From Desulfobacteraceae bacterium (GTDB lineage: Bacteria > Desulfobacterota > Syntrophobacteria > BM002): 14,238 bases of DNA. Position numbers and translations under genes: made by a program. Where the stretch lies: contig PPDG01000074.1 in the NCBI GenBank assembly GCA_002899795.1, forward strand, positions 1 through 14,238, written 5' to 3'. Shown one piece after another: positions 1 to 7,234 of the stretch. The number at the start of each line of letters is the position of its first letter. Within the stretch, counting starts at the first letter, position 1. The notes under the pieces are model-generated. The model did not search any database, had not been told where the DNA came from, and worked only from the letters and a program-made list of their open reading frames with translations.

Positions 1-132
1 CACCCCATAACCATGCTCTCCGGGTTCGTGCCTCCTGATCAGTTCGCGATCGTTTTGGATTACATCCAGCAAAAATGCTACGAAACCCAAATATCTTTCA
101 ACGAATTCGCAAAAAAAGGTAACTGCAACTAA
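1..132 (+). CDS. C-terminal fragment of a probable thioredoxin-fold protein (cut by window edge)
   Basis: An open frame runs from base 1 to a TAA at 130-132 and gives 43 residues. The visible part has a G-F-V-P-P-D-Q-F run followed by an amphipathic stretch (FAIVLDYIQQKCYE) and then ISFNEFAKKG before the end. That order resembles the C-terminus of SoxW-like or thioredoxin_2-type proteins, where a 'GY.pPe.F...L.YI....Y....sF.eyl' pattern forms the last strand and helix. The CXXC active site would lie upstream of the window, so the assignment rests only on tail similarity. It is the only gene on this strand before a gap of about 550 bases, so it probably ends its own transcription unit. It could instead be the end of an unrelated protein. 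Confidence 0.5.
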   Translation, partial: HPITMLSGFVPPDQFAIVLDYIQQKCYETQISFNEFAKKGNCN

Positions 133-170
133 GCCTAGGTCCTAGTTCTACATCGACACTTCCATGGCCA

Positions 171-281
171 TGTCATTCTGAGTGACCGGAGGGAGCGAAG
201 AATCTCTGCCTGTGGGCATAGCAGTGGGCAAAGCGCGAGATTCTTCGTCGCCCCGCTGCAGCGTGACTCCTCAGAATGACA
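171..281. repeat. 111-base palindromic interspersed repeat (REP/MITE-like)
   Basis: The outer arms are perfect 12-base inverted copies: TGTCATTCTGAG at 171-182 and CTCAGAATGACA at 270-281. Inside them lies a second perfect pair of 11 bases, CGAAGAATCTC at 196-206 and GAGATTCTTCG at 237-247. The centre contains GTGGGCA twice. This 'TCATTCTGAG ... GAAGAATCTC' design is a repeat type I have seen in many anaerobe genomes and environmental assemblies. No open frame for a transposase is present and no target-site duplication is obvious at the edges. It may fold as RNA if transcribed. Confidence 0.75.
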
Positions 282-438
282 CGAACTAGTTTCCGGATGG
301 ACACTAACGAGAACCCTCCTTACCTTTAAAACTCCTCTTGCCAAGCGGAAGTTTTTGTAAGGAAAGGCAAAACCGCTTGTGAAACTCTTAACTATCTGTA
401 ACTGCAAAGAAAAAACGTTCAGTGGACCAATTTAAGGG

Positions 439-467
439 TTGACCGATTCAAGAAATCCTACTATTTT
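439..467 (+). promoter_or_regulatory. Candidate sigma70-like promoter for the pnt operon
   Basis: TTGACC (439-444, 5 of 6 to the -35 consensus) is followed after 17 bases by TATTTT (462-467, 4 of 6 to the -10 consensus). Transcription from here would give pntAA a leader of about 210 bases that includes the palindromes at 507-572 and 618-637. It is a motif match only; in AT-rich intergenic DNA such matches occur by chance. Confidence 0.3.
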
Positions 468-506
468 CAGAATTCGTTTTGATCTTCCATCAATCGTCAC
501 TAGATT

Positions 507-572
507 GAAGCTCCCTGCAGCCCCGCTGAAGCGGGATCTCTGCTTCGCTCCGACAAGCTGCAGGGAATCTTC
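507..572. repeat. Nested palindromic repeat
   Basis: Outer arms GAAGCTCCCTGCAGC (507-521) and GCTGCAGGGAATCTTC (557-572) are inverted copies with a small mismatch or bulge. A separate perfect hairpin, CCCGC-TGAA-GCGGG (522-535), sits between them. The sequence reads as if a second small palindrome had been inserted close to the centre of a CCCTGCAGC-AA-GCTGCAGGG stem-loop. This kind of GC-rich stem is typical of REP-like elements. Confidence 0.6.
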
Positions 573-617
573 GAAATGTAAGGAAGTGATTCCATTTTAT
601 TGTAGTTCGCTCGCTAA

Positions 618-637
618 CCCCGCAGCAAGCTACGGGG
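618..637. repeat. Short GC-rich hairpin repeat
   Basis: CCCCGCAGC (618-626) and GCTACGGGG (629-637) pair over nine positions with one mismatch, around a two-base AA centre. It has the same general design as the CCCTGCAGC/GCTGCAGGG stem 60 bases upstream. No T-tract follows it, so it is not an intrinsic terminator. It lies 46 bases before the pntAA start and could affect the leader RNA. Confidence 0.5.
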
Positions 638-683
638 ATTGCGCTCACTGTAGCATTTTCAAAATACCTCTGGCAGAAAAACA

Positions 684-1832
684 ATGTTAGTTGCTGTCCC
701 TAAGGAAATCTATCCGGGCGAAAGACGAGTAGCGCTTATTCCCCAATCGCTTCCAGCCTTGACTAAGGCAGGGTTAGAAGTGGTAATTGAGGCAGGGGCC
801 GGCGAGGGCATCTACAGCAAAGACGCCGACTTCGAAGCCCAAGGCGCCCGGGTGGAGCAAGATCGCCACCGCCTTCTTTCCCAGGCCGACATAGTCCTCA
901 TGGTTCGAGGGCCTGGATCTGACCCTGATTTTCCTGCCGCCGACCTGGATGCGCTCAAGGAAGGCACCACTCTCATTTCTTTCACCGAACCTCTGGCCCA
1001 GCCAGAAATCATGAAAAAACTGGCTGAGCGTAAGCTTACCGTTTTTTCTATGGAACTCATGCCTCGCACCACCCGGGCCCAAAGTATGGATGCGCTCAGT
1101 TCCATGGCCACCATAGCCGGATACAAGGCGGTGTTGGCTGCGGCAGATGCCTCCCCCAAACTCTTTCCCATGTTCATGACAGCGGCTGGAACTATCACGC
1201 CCTCCCGTGTTTTTATACTTGGCGCTGGCGTGGCCGGACTACAGGCCATTGCCACTGCTCGCCGTTTGGGAGCGGTGGTGGAGGCTTTCGACATCCGCCC
1301 AGTGGTCAAGGAAGAAGTGGAAAGTCTTGGAGCCAGATTTGTTCAGCTGGAAATGGAAGCAGAGGATGCACAAGATACAGCCGGCTACGCCACTGCCCAA
1401 TCAGAGGACTTTTACCGGCGCCAGCAAGAACTCATGGCCGAGCGCATCAAAAACTCCGATGTGGTTATCACCACTGCCGCAGTCCCGGGAAAAAAATCTC
1501 CTGTGCTCATTTCAGAGGAGGTGGTGGCTGGCATGCGGCCAGGGTCGGTTATTGTGGATATAGCTGCCGACAAAGGCGGCAATTGTGCCGTGACCAAGCC
1601 AGGAGAAAAGATTGTTCATAAAGGCGTGATAGTAATCGGTCCACTGAATATTCCGGCAGACGTTCCCGTTCATGCCAGCCAGATGTATTCCAAGAACATC
1701 TCAACTTTTCTGCTTCATATGGTCAAGGAGGGCAAGCTGGAACTTGATCTAGAGGATGAAATTACCAAAGGGGCTCTGGTCGCCCATGCAGGCGAACTGG
1801 TTCATCAAGCCGTCTTGGATGCTTTGCAATAG
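684..1832 (+). CDS. pntAA: NAD(P) transhydrogenase subunit alpha 1 (domain I, NAD(H)-binding)
   Basis: This is the soluble NAD(H)-binding part (domain I) of the proton-translocating transhydrogenase, which reduces NADP+ with NADH using the proton gradient. It would sit on the cytoplasmic face, docked on the membrane subunits. The protein has 382 residues, the usual length for a stand-alone alpha-1 subunit. Its N-terminus, VPKEIYPGERRVALIP (residues 5-20), is the family signature. The R-x-Q-x-x-D loop that contacts NAD is at 131-136 (RAQSMD), and the Rossmann glycine motif GAGVAG is at 180-185, followed by the acidic end of the second strand (EAFDIRP). The start at 684 matches the family N-terminus although no strong ribosome binding site precedes it. 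It is 12 bases upstream of pntAB. Alanine dehydrogenase shares the fold, but the adjacent pntAB and pntB settle the identity. Confidence 0.97.
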   Translation: MLVAVPKEIYPGERRVALIPQSLPALTKAGLEVVIEAGAGEGIYSKDADFEAQGARVEQDRHRLLSQADIVLMVRGPGSDPDFPAADLDALKEGTTLISFTEPLAQPEIMKKLAERKLTVFSMELMPRTTRAQSMDALSSMATIAGYKAVLAAADASPKLFPMFMTAAGTITPSRVFILGAGVAGLQAIATARRLGAVVEAFDIRPVVKEEVESLGARFVQLEMEAEDAQDTAGYATAQSEDFYRRQQELMAERIKNSDVVITTAAVPGKKSPVLISEEVVAGMRPGSVIVDIAADKGGNCAVTKPGEKIVHKGVIVIGPLNIPADVPVHASQMYSKNISTFLLHMVKEGKLELDLEDEITKGALVAHAGELVHQAVLDALQ

Positions 1833-1844
1833 AAAGATTACATC

Positions 1845-2126
1845 ATGGAAGCTTTCATTATCTACATTACCGTCTTCGTTCTGGCCATTTTTGTAGGGTT
1901 CGAGGTAATCACCAAAGTACCTCCCACCTTACATACTCCTCTCATGTCAGGAGCCAATGCCATCAGTGGTATCACCGTGGTCGGGGCGATTGTGGCAGCG
2001 GGCTCCAAAGAATCTACCGTCGCCGCTATCCTCGGCTGTGTAGCGGTTATCATGGCTACCATAAACGTGGTGGGCGGCTTTCTGGTTACTAATCGGATGC
2101 TCCTGATGTTCAAGAAGAAAAAATAA
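1845..2126 (+). CDS. pntAB: NAD(P) transhydrogenase subunit alpha 2 (membrane domain II part)
   Basis: A 93-residue membrane protein that supplies the N-terminal half of the proton channel (domain II) of the transhydrogenase. It has about three hydrophobic segments, near residues 3-21, 38-53 and 58-80, and ends in a basic tail (KKKK). The VPPTLHTPLMSGANAISG stretch at about 25-42 is the strongly conserved signature of this subunit. In E. coli this region is fused to domain I in one PntA chain; here the two are separate, as in the three-subunit enzyme of Rhodospirillum rubrum. Its TAA stop overlaps the ATG of pntB by one base (TAATG), which suggests translational coupling. Confidence 0.96.
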   Translation: MEAFIIYITVFVLAIFVGFEVITKVPPTLHTPLMSGANAISGITVVGAIVAAGSKESTVAAILGCVAVIMATINVVGGFLVTNRMLLMFKKKK

Positions 2127-3514
2127 TGGGAATTAGCCTGATCAACATAGTTTATCTGGTTGCCTCGGTTTGTTTCATTCTGGGTCTCAAAGGTCTGGTG
2201 TCACCGCGTACTGCACCTCGCGGTAACATGATTGGTGCCTTCGGCATGCTGCTTGCGGTGGTGGCCACCCTGCTGGACCAGCACATCGTCACCTTCCAAC
2301 TCATAATTATCGGATTAGTGGTAGGCGGAGCCATAGGCACCTACCTGGCCCTCACCGTAGAGATGACCGCCATGCCCCAAATGGTCGCGGCTTTCAACGG
2401 CTTTGGCGGTGGCGCTTCTGCGCTGGTGGCTGCCACTGCTTTGCTCGCCCCGGGTGATCTTAGCAATGTACCACCAACCCAGCTTTATGTGGCCACTGCG
2501 GCAAGTGGTATCATCGGTGCCGCCACCTTCACCGGCAGCATGGTAGCCTGGGCCAAGCTTCAGGGGGTGCTTAACTGGCAGCCCAAAAGCGATGTTTTAC
2601 AGAAGATAATCAACGCAACCTTGTTCCTGGCATCCTTGGCTTTGGGAGCACTCGTGGTAATGAACCCCACGGGCCACTGGGCCTATTGGTTGCTCGTCGC
2701 TGTGGCCTCGGTTCTCGGTGTGATGCTTACTGTGCCAATCGGTGGCGCAGACATGCCGGTGGTCATCGCTTTGCTCAATTCATACTCTGGTCTGGCAGCT
2801 TGCGCCACTGGATTTGTGCTCGGCAATAACGTGCTCATCATCGCCGGATCTCTGGTTGGTGCCTCGGGACTGATCCTGACCAGCATTATGTGCAAGGCTA
2901 TGAACAGGTCGCTGGCTCACGTGTTATTCGGCACCCTTGGGCCCACTGCAGAAACTGCCTCTGCTGATGAGGTGTACGGCGGCAAGGTCAAGAGTGCCAG
3001 CGCTGAAGAGGCGGCCATGATCTTTGAGACGGCACGTCTGGTGATAATAGTACCGGGGTATGGGATGGCTGTAGCCCAAGCGCAACATTCGGTGCGCGAT
3101 CTGGCTAATCTCCTGCACGAGCGCGGCGTAGAGGTCAAATATGCCATCCATCCTGTGGCCGGCCGCATGCCCGGACACATGAACGTGCTGTTAGCTGAAG
3201 CTGACGTGCCCTATGAGCAGCTTTTTGCCTTGGAAGATATTAACGATAGTTTCCCCGAGGCTGATATTGCCCTGGTCATTGGCGCCAATGACGTGGTCAA
3301 CCCATCAGCGCGTGAGGACACAACCAGTCCCATCTACGGCATGCCCATCCTCGATGTGGATAAGGCTCAAACAGTGATGATCATTAAAAGAAGTTTGAGC
3401 CCCGGATTTGCCGGCATCCCCAATCCACTCTTTGCCACTCCCAACGCTCTCATGCTCTATGGTGACGGCAAGGAAATGGTGCGAGAGCTCACTGCCGCCT
3501 TGAGAGAAGCGTAA
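2126..3514 (+). CDS. pntB: NAD(P) transhydrogenase subunit beta (membrane domain II and NADP-binding domain III)
   Basis: A 462-residue subunit that completes the proton channel and binds NADP(H). Residues 1-265 form a run of hydrophobic segments containing the conserved motif EMTAMPQMVAAFNGFGGGAS (79-98). Residues from about 300 onward are domain III. The nucleotide-binding GYGMAVAQAQ is at 311-320, VAGRMPGHMNVLLAEA at 344-359, GANDVVNP at 386-393 and KRSLSPGFAG at 421-430; all are hallmarks of the NADP site. The length matches the family, and no catalytic element seems to be missing. The start overlaps the pntAB stop. The next gene on this strand is 257 bases downstream, so pntB probably ends the operon, although I see no clear intrinsic terminator after it. 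Confidence 0.97.
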   Translation: MGISLINIVYLVASVCFILGLKGLVSPRTAPRGNMIGAFGMLLAVVATLLDQHIVTFQLIIIGLVVGGAIGTYLALTVEMTAMPQMVAAFNGFGGGASALVAATALLAPGDLSNVPPTQLYVATAASGIIGAATFTGSMVAWAKLQGVLNWQPKSDVLQKIINATLFLASLALGALVVMNPTGHWAYWLLVAVASVLGVMLTVPIGGADMPVVIALLNSYSGLAACATGFVLGNNVLIIAGSLVGASGLILTSIMCKAMNRSLAHVLFGTLGPTAETASADEVYGGKVKSASAEEAAMIFETARLVIIVPGYGMAVAQAQHSVRDLANLLHERGVEVKYAIHPVAGRMPGHMNVLLAEADVPYEQLFALEDINDSFPEADIALVIGANDVVNPSAREDTTSPIYGMPILDVDKAQTVMIIKRSLSPGFAGIPNPLFATPNALMLYGDGKEMVRELTAALREA

Positions 3515-3771
3515 CTCCCCTCCTTGACCATATGAAATCACGTCTCTGCTTGTAAAACATGGGAACTTTATGGTATTGAAACTCATCAACCTTCTCATCG
3601 GTTCTTGCACAAGGACAATTCATTGACTTACCATCGCTCGATCCCCGTTCAGCATTCTATTCGGTGATGGAGTTGTTTCAGCCTAATCAAAGAGTATCAA
3701 CTGGATAGAGGTGGGTCGCCTTGGTGCGGTCCCAGTAACCAACCAATACATTATAGAGGGAGGAACAACAG

Positions 3772-4794
3772 ATGAAATTTCTAAAGCTATGCGTGGTGGC
3801 AGTGGCGGTACTAGTACTCGTCACGGCGAGTCTGGCTATGGCCGGCGAGACTTTAGACACTGTCAAGAAACGGGGCTATGTTATAGCCGGTGTGAACGGC
3901 GGTGTCTTTGGTTTCAGCATGCCGGACGATAAAGGAGTTTGGAAGGGTCTTGATGTAGACACGGCGCGTGCCATTGCCGCGGCCGTATTCGGCGATGCCG
4001 ATAAGGTGAAGTATGTTCCGCTGACAGCGGTGCAACGTCTACCCGCTCTGCAAGCGAAAGAAATTGATGTACTGTGCCGGAATACAACCCAGACCTTGAC
4101 GCGCGAAACCGCCAACGGTCTTAATTTCGCCCACGTGAACTTTTACGATGGGCAAGGATTCCTGGTGTCAAAAAAACTGGGCATCAAGAGCGGCAAGGAA
4201 CTGGATGGCGCCACAATATGCGTCCTGCCCGGCACCACAACTGAGCTCAATGTGGCGGATTTTTTCAGAGCAAACAACATGAAGTGGAAACCGGTTGTGA
4301 TTGAGAGCACTCCCGAACTTGCTAAGGCCTTTTTTGCCGGGCGTTGCGACATCTTGACCTCAGACCTTTCCCAGTTGGCCGCGACCCGGGCCGTTGCCCC
4401 CAACCCCGCCGAATATACCCTTCTGCCTATAGTTATTTCCAAGGAGCCTCTTGCCCCGGTGGTCCGTCACGGCGATGATCAGTGGTATGATATTGTCGAC
4501 TGGACGGTTATGGCTCTCCTTCAAGCTGAGGAACTGGGCATCAACTCGAACAACGTGCATCTAAAGCTCAAGGACGCAAACCCAAGAGTCCAGCGTTTTC
4601 TAGGGGTGATCCCTGGTTTGGGCAAATCTCTCGGTCTTGACGATAAGTGGGCTTACAACATCGTCAAACAGGTGGGGAACTACAGCGAAATCTTTGAGGC
4701 TAATGTGGGAATCAACACCGCACTCGGACTCCCGCGCGGTGTGAATGACCAGTGGTATAAGGGTGGCCTGATGTTCGCTGCACCGTTTAGGTAA
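3772..4794 (+). CDS. aapJ: General L-amino-acid ABC transporter, periplasmic binding protein (AapJ/BztA type)
   Basis: A 340-residue extracytoplasmic solute-binding protein that would capture polar amino acids (glutamate, aspartate, glutamine and others in characterised Aap and Bzt systems) and deliver them to the membrane complex. Residues 1-24 are a signal peptide: a basic start (MKFLKL), a hydrophobic core and a probable cut after AMA. The mature part opens LDTVKKRGYVIAGVN and carries GFSMPDDKG (about 47-55), LDVDTARAIAAAVFGD (about 60-75) and NTTQTLTRE (104-112), followed by the YDGQGF motif. These follow AapJ closely and are longer and more specific than generic HisJ-like proteins. GGGAGG lies 8 bases before the ATG and supports this start. 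It heads the transporter operon, and a hairpin follows it that may make it more abundant than the membrane subunits. Substrate range is inferred from the family. Confidence 0.93.
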   Translation: MKFLKLCVVAVAVLVLVTASLAMAGETLDTVKKRGYVIAGVNGGVFGFSMPDDKGVWKGLDVDTARAIAAAVFGDADKVKYVPLTAVQRLPALQAKEIDVLCRNTTQTLTRETANGLNFAHVNFYDGQGFLVSKKLGIKSGKELDGATICVLPGTTTELNVADFFRANNMKWKPVVIESTPELAKAFFAGRCDILTSDLSQLAATRAVAPNPAEYTLLPIVISKEPLAPVVRHGDDQWYDIVDWTVMALLQAEELGINSNNVHLKLKDANPRVQRFLGVIPGLGKSLGLDDKWAYNIVKQVGNYSEIFEANVGINTALGLPRGVNDQWYKGGLMFAAPFR

Positions 4795-4804
4795 GCCGCA
4801 TGTA

Positions 4805-4828
4805 AGGTGCCTCCTTTGGGGGGCACCT
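4805..4828 (+). terminator. Terminator-like hairpin between aapJ and aapQ
   Basis: AGGTGCCTCC (4805-4814) pairs with GGGGGCACCT (4819-4828) over ten positions, including one G-T pair, around a TTTG loop. It is followed by ATTTTAT. This is an intrinsic terminator or partial terminator 10 bases after the aapJ stop. In ABC transporter operons such hairpins often allow extra binding-protein mRNA while some readthrough expresses the permease genes. Confidence 0.75.
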
Positions 4829-4868
4829 ATTTTATCGATTTAGGAAGCATTCGAGCCAGAGTCTGACT

Positions 4869-6065
4869 GTGGCACAAGAAGTTACGGATTCCACGGAAAT
4901 CGCAACGCCAGCCAAGATTCCATTCTGGCACGATCCCACCAAGCGGGCAATCATCTACCAGGTGGTTGTGCTGTCCCTTGTGGGAATGCTGGGTTATTAT
5001 CTTTTCACCAATACCCAGGCGAACCTGGAACGACAAGCCATCGCCACGGGCTTCGGTTTTTTTGCCAAGGAAGCCTCTTTCGAAATTGGTGAATCCCCGA
5101 TCCCCTATTCAGCGGCGGACACCTACGCCCGCGCTCTGCTGGTAGGCGTCCTCAACACCCTGAAAGTTGCCTTTATCGGCATCATTCTCACCGTTATCCT
5201 CGGCACTATCCTTGGCATAGCCCGTCTGTCTACCAACTGGTTGCTAGCGAAATTGGCAGGCGTCTATATTGAAGTCATGCAGGACATACCGGTGCTCTTG
5301 CAGTTGTTCTTCTGGTACTCTATTTCTTATGAAATCCTTCCATCCCCACGTCAGGCCCTGAACCCTTTCACCGGCGTGTTTCTGACCAATCGCGGCCTGA
5401 TTTTTGCTGTTCCCGAAGCGCATCCTGCACACAGTTACATGGCTCTGGCCTTTCTGGCTGGCTGTGTGGCAGTCTGGGCCCTCAGCCGCTGGGCGAAAAG
5501 ACGACAGGAAAAAACAGGCAAGCCTTTTCCTGTCTTTCTCGTCTCCATAGCTATTCTTTTAGGCTTGCCCCTAGCGGCCTGGCTGCTCGGTGGTGCGCCC
5601 CTGAAGATGGATGTCCCCGCACTCAGAGGCTTCAATTTTAAAGGAGGCCTCACCCTCAGCCCCGAGTTCGTCGCCCTTCTGTTGGGGCTGGTCTTGTATA
5701 CTGCTGCCTTCGTGGCTGAAATTGTCCGTGCCGGTATCCAGGCGATAAGTAGTGGTCAAGTGGAAGCCGCCATGTCCATGGGCTTGAAACCAGCCCAAGT
5801 ATTGCGACTTGTGATCTTGCCACAGGCCCTCAGGGTAATCATACCGCCATTGACCAGTCAGATGATGAATCTCACCAAGAACAGTACCCTAGCCGTTGCC
5901 ATCGGTTTTCCGGATTTCGTCTCTGTGGCCAACACCACAATCAATCAGACCGGACAAGCCATTGAAGGGGTGGGTATGATCATGGTGGTGTATCTTTTCT
6001 TTAGCCTCAGTACTTCAGCTTTTATGAACTGGTACAACAAAAGGACAGCTCTGGTGGAGAGATAG
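4869..6065 (+). CDS. aapQ: General L-amino-acid ABC transporter, first permease subunit (AapQ/BztB type)
   Basis: A 398-residue inner-membrane permease of the HisM/GlnP class. It is longer than usual because of the N-terminal and central insertions typical of AapQ. Early residues FWHDPTKRAIIYQVV (19-33) and the stretch around 70-97 (FEIGESPIPYS then TYARALLVGVLNTL) match the AapQ pattern. The permease core includes a conserved VMQDIPVLLQLFFWY (136-150), and the EAA loop that contacts the ATPase is at 299-318 (EAAMSMGL ... ILPQA). It starts with GTG at 4869 and no strong ribosome binding site is visible; the family-like N-terminus is the reason for choosing this start. It lies 74 bases after aapJ, beyond the hairpin, and 8 bases before aapM, so it is co-transcribed with the genes downstream. 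Confidence 0.92.
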   Translation: MAQEVTDSTEIATPAKIPFWHDPTKRAIIYQVVVLSLVGMLGYYLFTNTQANLERQAIATGFGFFAKEASFEIGESPIPYSAADTYARALLVGVLNTLKVAFIGIILTVILGTILGIARLSTNWLLAKLAGVYIEVMQDIPVLLQLFFWYSISYEILPSPRQALNPFTGVFLTNRGLIFAVPEAHPAHSYMALAFLAGCVAVWALSRWAKRRQEKTGKPFPVFLVSIAILLGLPLAAWLLGGAPLKMDVPALRGFNFKGGLTLSPEFVALLLGLVLYTAAFVAEIVRAGIQAISSGQVEAAMSMGLKPAQVLRLVILPQALRVIIPPLTSQMMNLTKNSTLAVAIGFPDFVSVANTTINQTGQAIEGVGMIMVVYLFFSLSTSAFMNWYNKRTALVER

Positions 6066-6073
6066 AAGGTCTT

Positions 6074-7168
6074 ATGGTTGATTCCAGCCAAAGCATACAA
6101 GCAGAACAGTTGAAACCACCCATTACTCGAATAGGAGTCATAGGCTGGCTTCGGGCTAATCTGTTTAACTCGGTTTTCAACTCATTTCTAACCATTGTGA
6201 CCCTCTACTTTTTGTGGAAAATAGTACCGGCTTTCGTTCGCTGGGCCTTCATTGACAGCTCCTGGAATACCACCGGCGCAGCATGTAGGGCGGCCGGCGG
6301 CGCCTGCTGGTCCATCGTAGCCAAAAATTTTCGTTTTATCATATTCGGCTTCTTCCCATACGAGTCGCAATGGCGACCCTTGGTCGCCATGATTCTGCTG
6401 TTCATCTTGCTTTTGTTGAGCAGTAACAGGCGTTTCTGGAGAAAGTGGTTGGGCTATGCTTGGCTCATTGGTCTTTTTGCAATGGGTCTGCTCCTGAAAG
6501 GGGGCTTGTTTGGTCTATCTTCAGTGGACAGCACCAAGTGGAGCGGCTTGCCCCTGACGCTTCTTCTTTCTGTTTTCGGGCTGACGGCCGCATACCCTTT
6601 GGGAGTTGCTTTGGCTCTTGGACGCCAGTCCAGGATGCCTGCTATCAAGTCCCTCTGTGTAGTCTATATCGAAACAATACGTGGAGTACCGCTGATCAGC
6701 CTGCTTTTCATGTCCTCGGTCATGTTTCCCTTGTTTCTGCCGGAAGGGATCACTATCAACAATATACTCCGAGCTCAGGTGGCCATCATTCTATTCACTG
6801 CAGCCTACATAGCAGAAGTCGTCAGAGGTGGTTTGCAGGCCATAGGTCGCGGCCAGTATGAGGCTGCGGAGTCAATGGGGCTAAACTATTCCCAGAAGAT
6901 GCGGTTGATTATTCTGCCGCAGGCCCTGAAAATTGTGATCCCGCCCACTGTAGGCATTCTCATCTCTGCTTTCAAAGACACATCCCTTGTGGTCATCATC
7001 GGCCTCTACGATCTTCTCAAGACCACGCAATCAACTTTATCCGATCCCAGATGGATGGGATTCAGCATCGAGGCCTATATTTTTATCGCCTTGATTTACT
7101 TTGCGGGTTGCTTTTCCATGTCCAGTTATAGTCGGCGTTTAGAACGAGAGTTGTACAGAGGGAATTGA
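6074..7168 (+). CDS. aapM: General L-amino-acid ABC transporter, second permease subunit (AapM/BztC type)
   Basis: A 364-residue inner-membrane permease that would pair with AapQ. The N-terminal third has one hydrophobic segment near 36-58, then a loop with C-x8-ACW (71-79) and FGFFPYESQWRP (91-102), a layout I associate with AapM/BztC. The HisM-type core follows: LPLTLLLSVFGL (159-170), VVYIETIRGVPLISLLFM (196-213), and an EAA loop at 263-282 (EAAESMGL ... ILPQA) for ATPase contact. AAGG lies four bases before the ATG. The gene begins 8 bases after aapQ. A 66-base gap separates it from the ATPase gene, without a clear terminator. Confidence 0.92.
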   Translation: MVDSSQSIQAEQLKPPITRIGVIGWLRANLFNSVFNSFLTIVTLYFLWKIVPAFVRWAFIDSSWNTTGAACRAAGGACWSIVAKNFRFIIFGFFPYESQWRPLVAMILLFILLLLSSNRRFWRKWLGYAWLIGLFAMGLLLKGGLFGLSSVDSTKWSGLPLTLLLSVFGLTAAYPLGVALALGRQSRMPAIKSLCVVYIETIRGVPLISLLFMSSVMFPLFLPEGITINNILRAQVAIILFTAAYIAEVVRGGLQAIGRGQYEAAESMGLNYSQKMRLIILPQALKIVIPPTVGILISAFKDTSLVVIIGLYDLLKTTQSTLSDPRWMGFSIEAYIFIALIYFAGCFSMSSYSRRLERELYRGN

Positions 7169-7234
7169 TCTTGGATAAAGTTAGGCAGAATCTTAAGATC
7201 CGAAGCACAAAGCACATTTAAAAAAGAGAGCTCA

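Larger units (their letters stand above)
133..683. other. Intergenic region with palindromic repeats, no convincing gene
   Basis: No frame here has a start, a ribosome binding site and a sensible protein; the longest open frames simply run through the repeats. The stretch holds a 111-base palindromic element (171-281), a candidate sigma70-like promoter (439-467), a nested palindrome (507-572) and a short GC-rich hairpin (618-637). The 38 bases just before pntAA show no strong Shine-Dalgarno sequence. Confidence 0.6.

Noticed and set aside
135..407. 90-residue open frame on the minus strand
   Set aside because: Most of it is the translated 171-281 repeat; the reading is an artefact of the palindrome.
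439..690. 83-residue open frame on the plus strand upstream of pntAA
   Set aside because: It runs through two palindromic repeats, has no ribosome binding site, overlaps the pntAA start and has low-complexity, non-protein-like composition.
812..1309. 165-residue open frame antisense to pntAA
   Set aside because: It is a long shadow frame rich in Ser, Arg and Ala opposite a clear gene, with no motif and no ribosome binding site.
3673..3700. Promoter for aapJ (TTGTTT-16-TATCAA)
   Set aside because: Matches are only 3 of 6 and 4 of 6, so it is not better than chance; no other convincing promoter is seen in 3515-3771.
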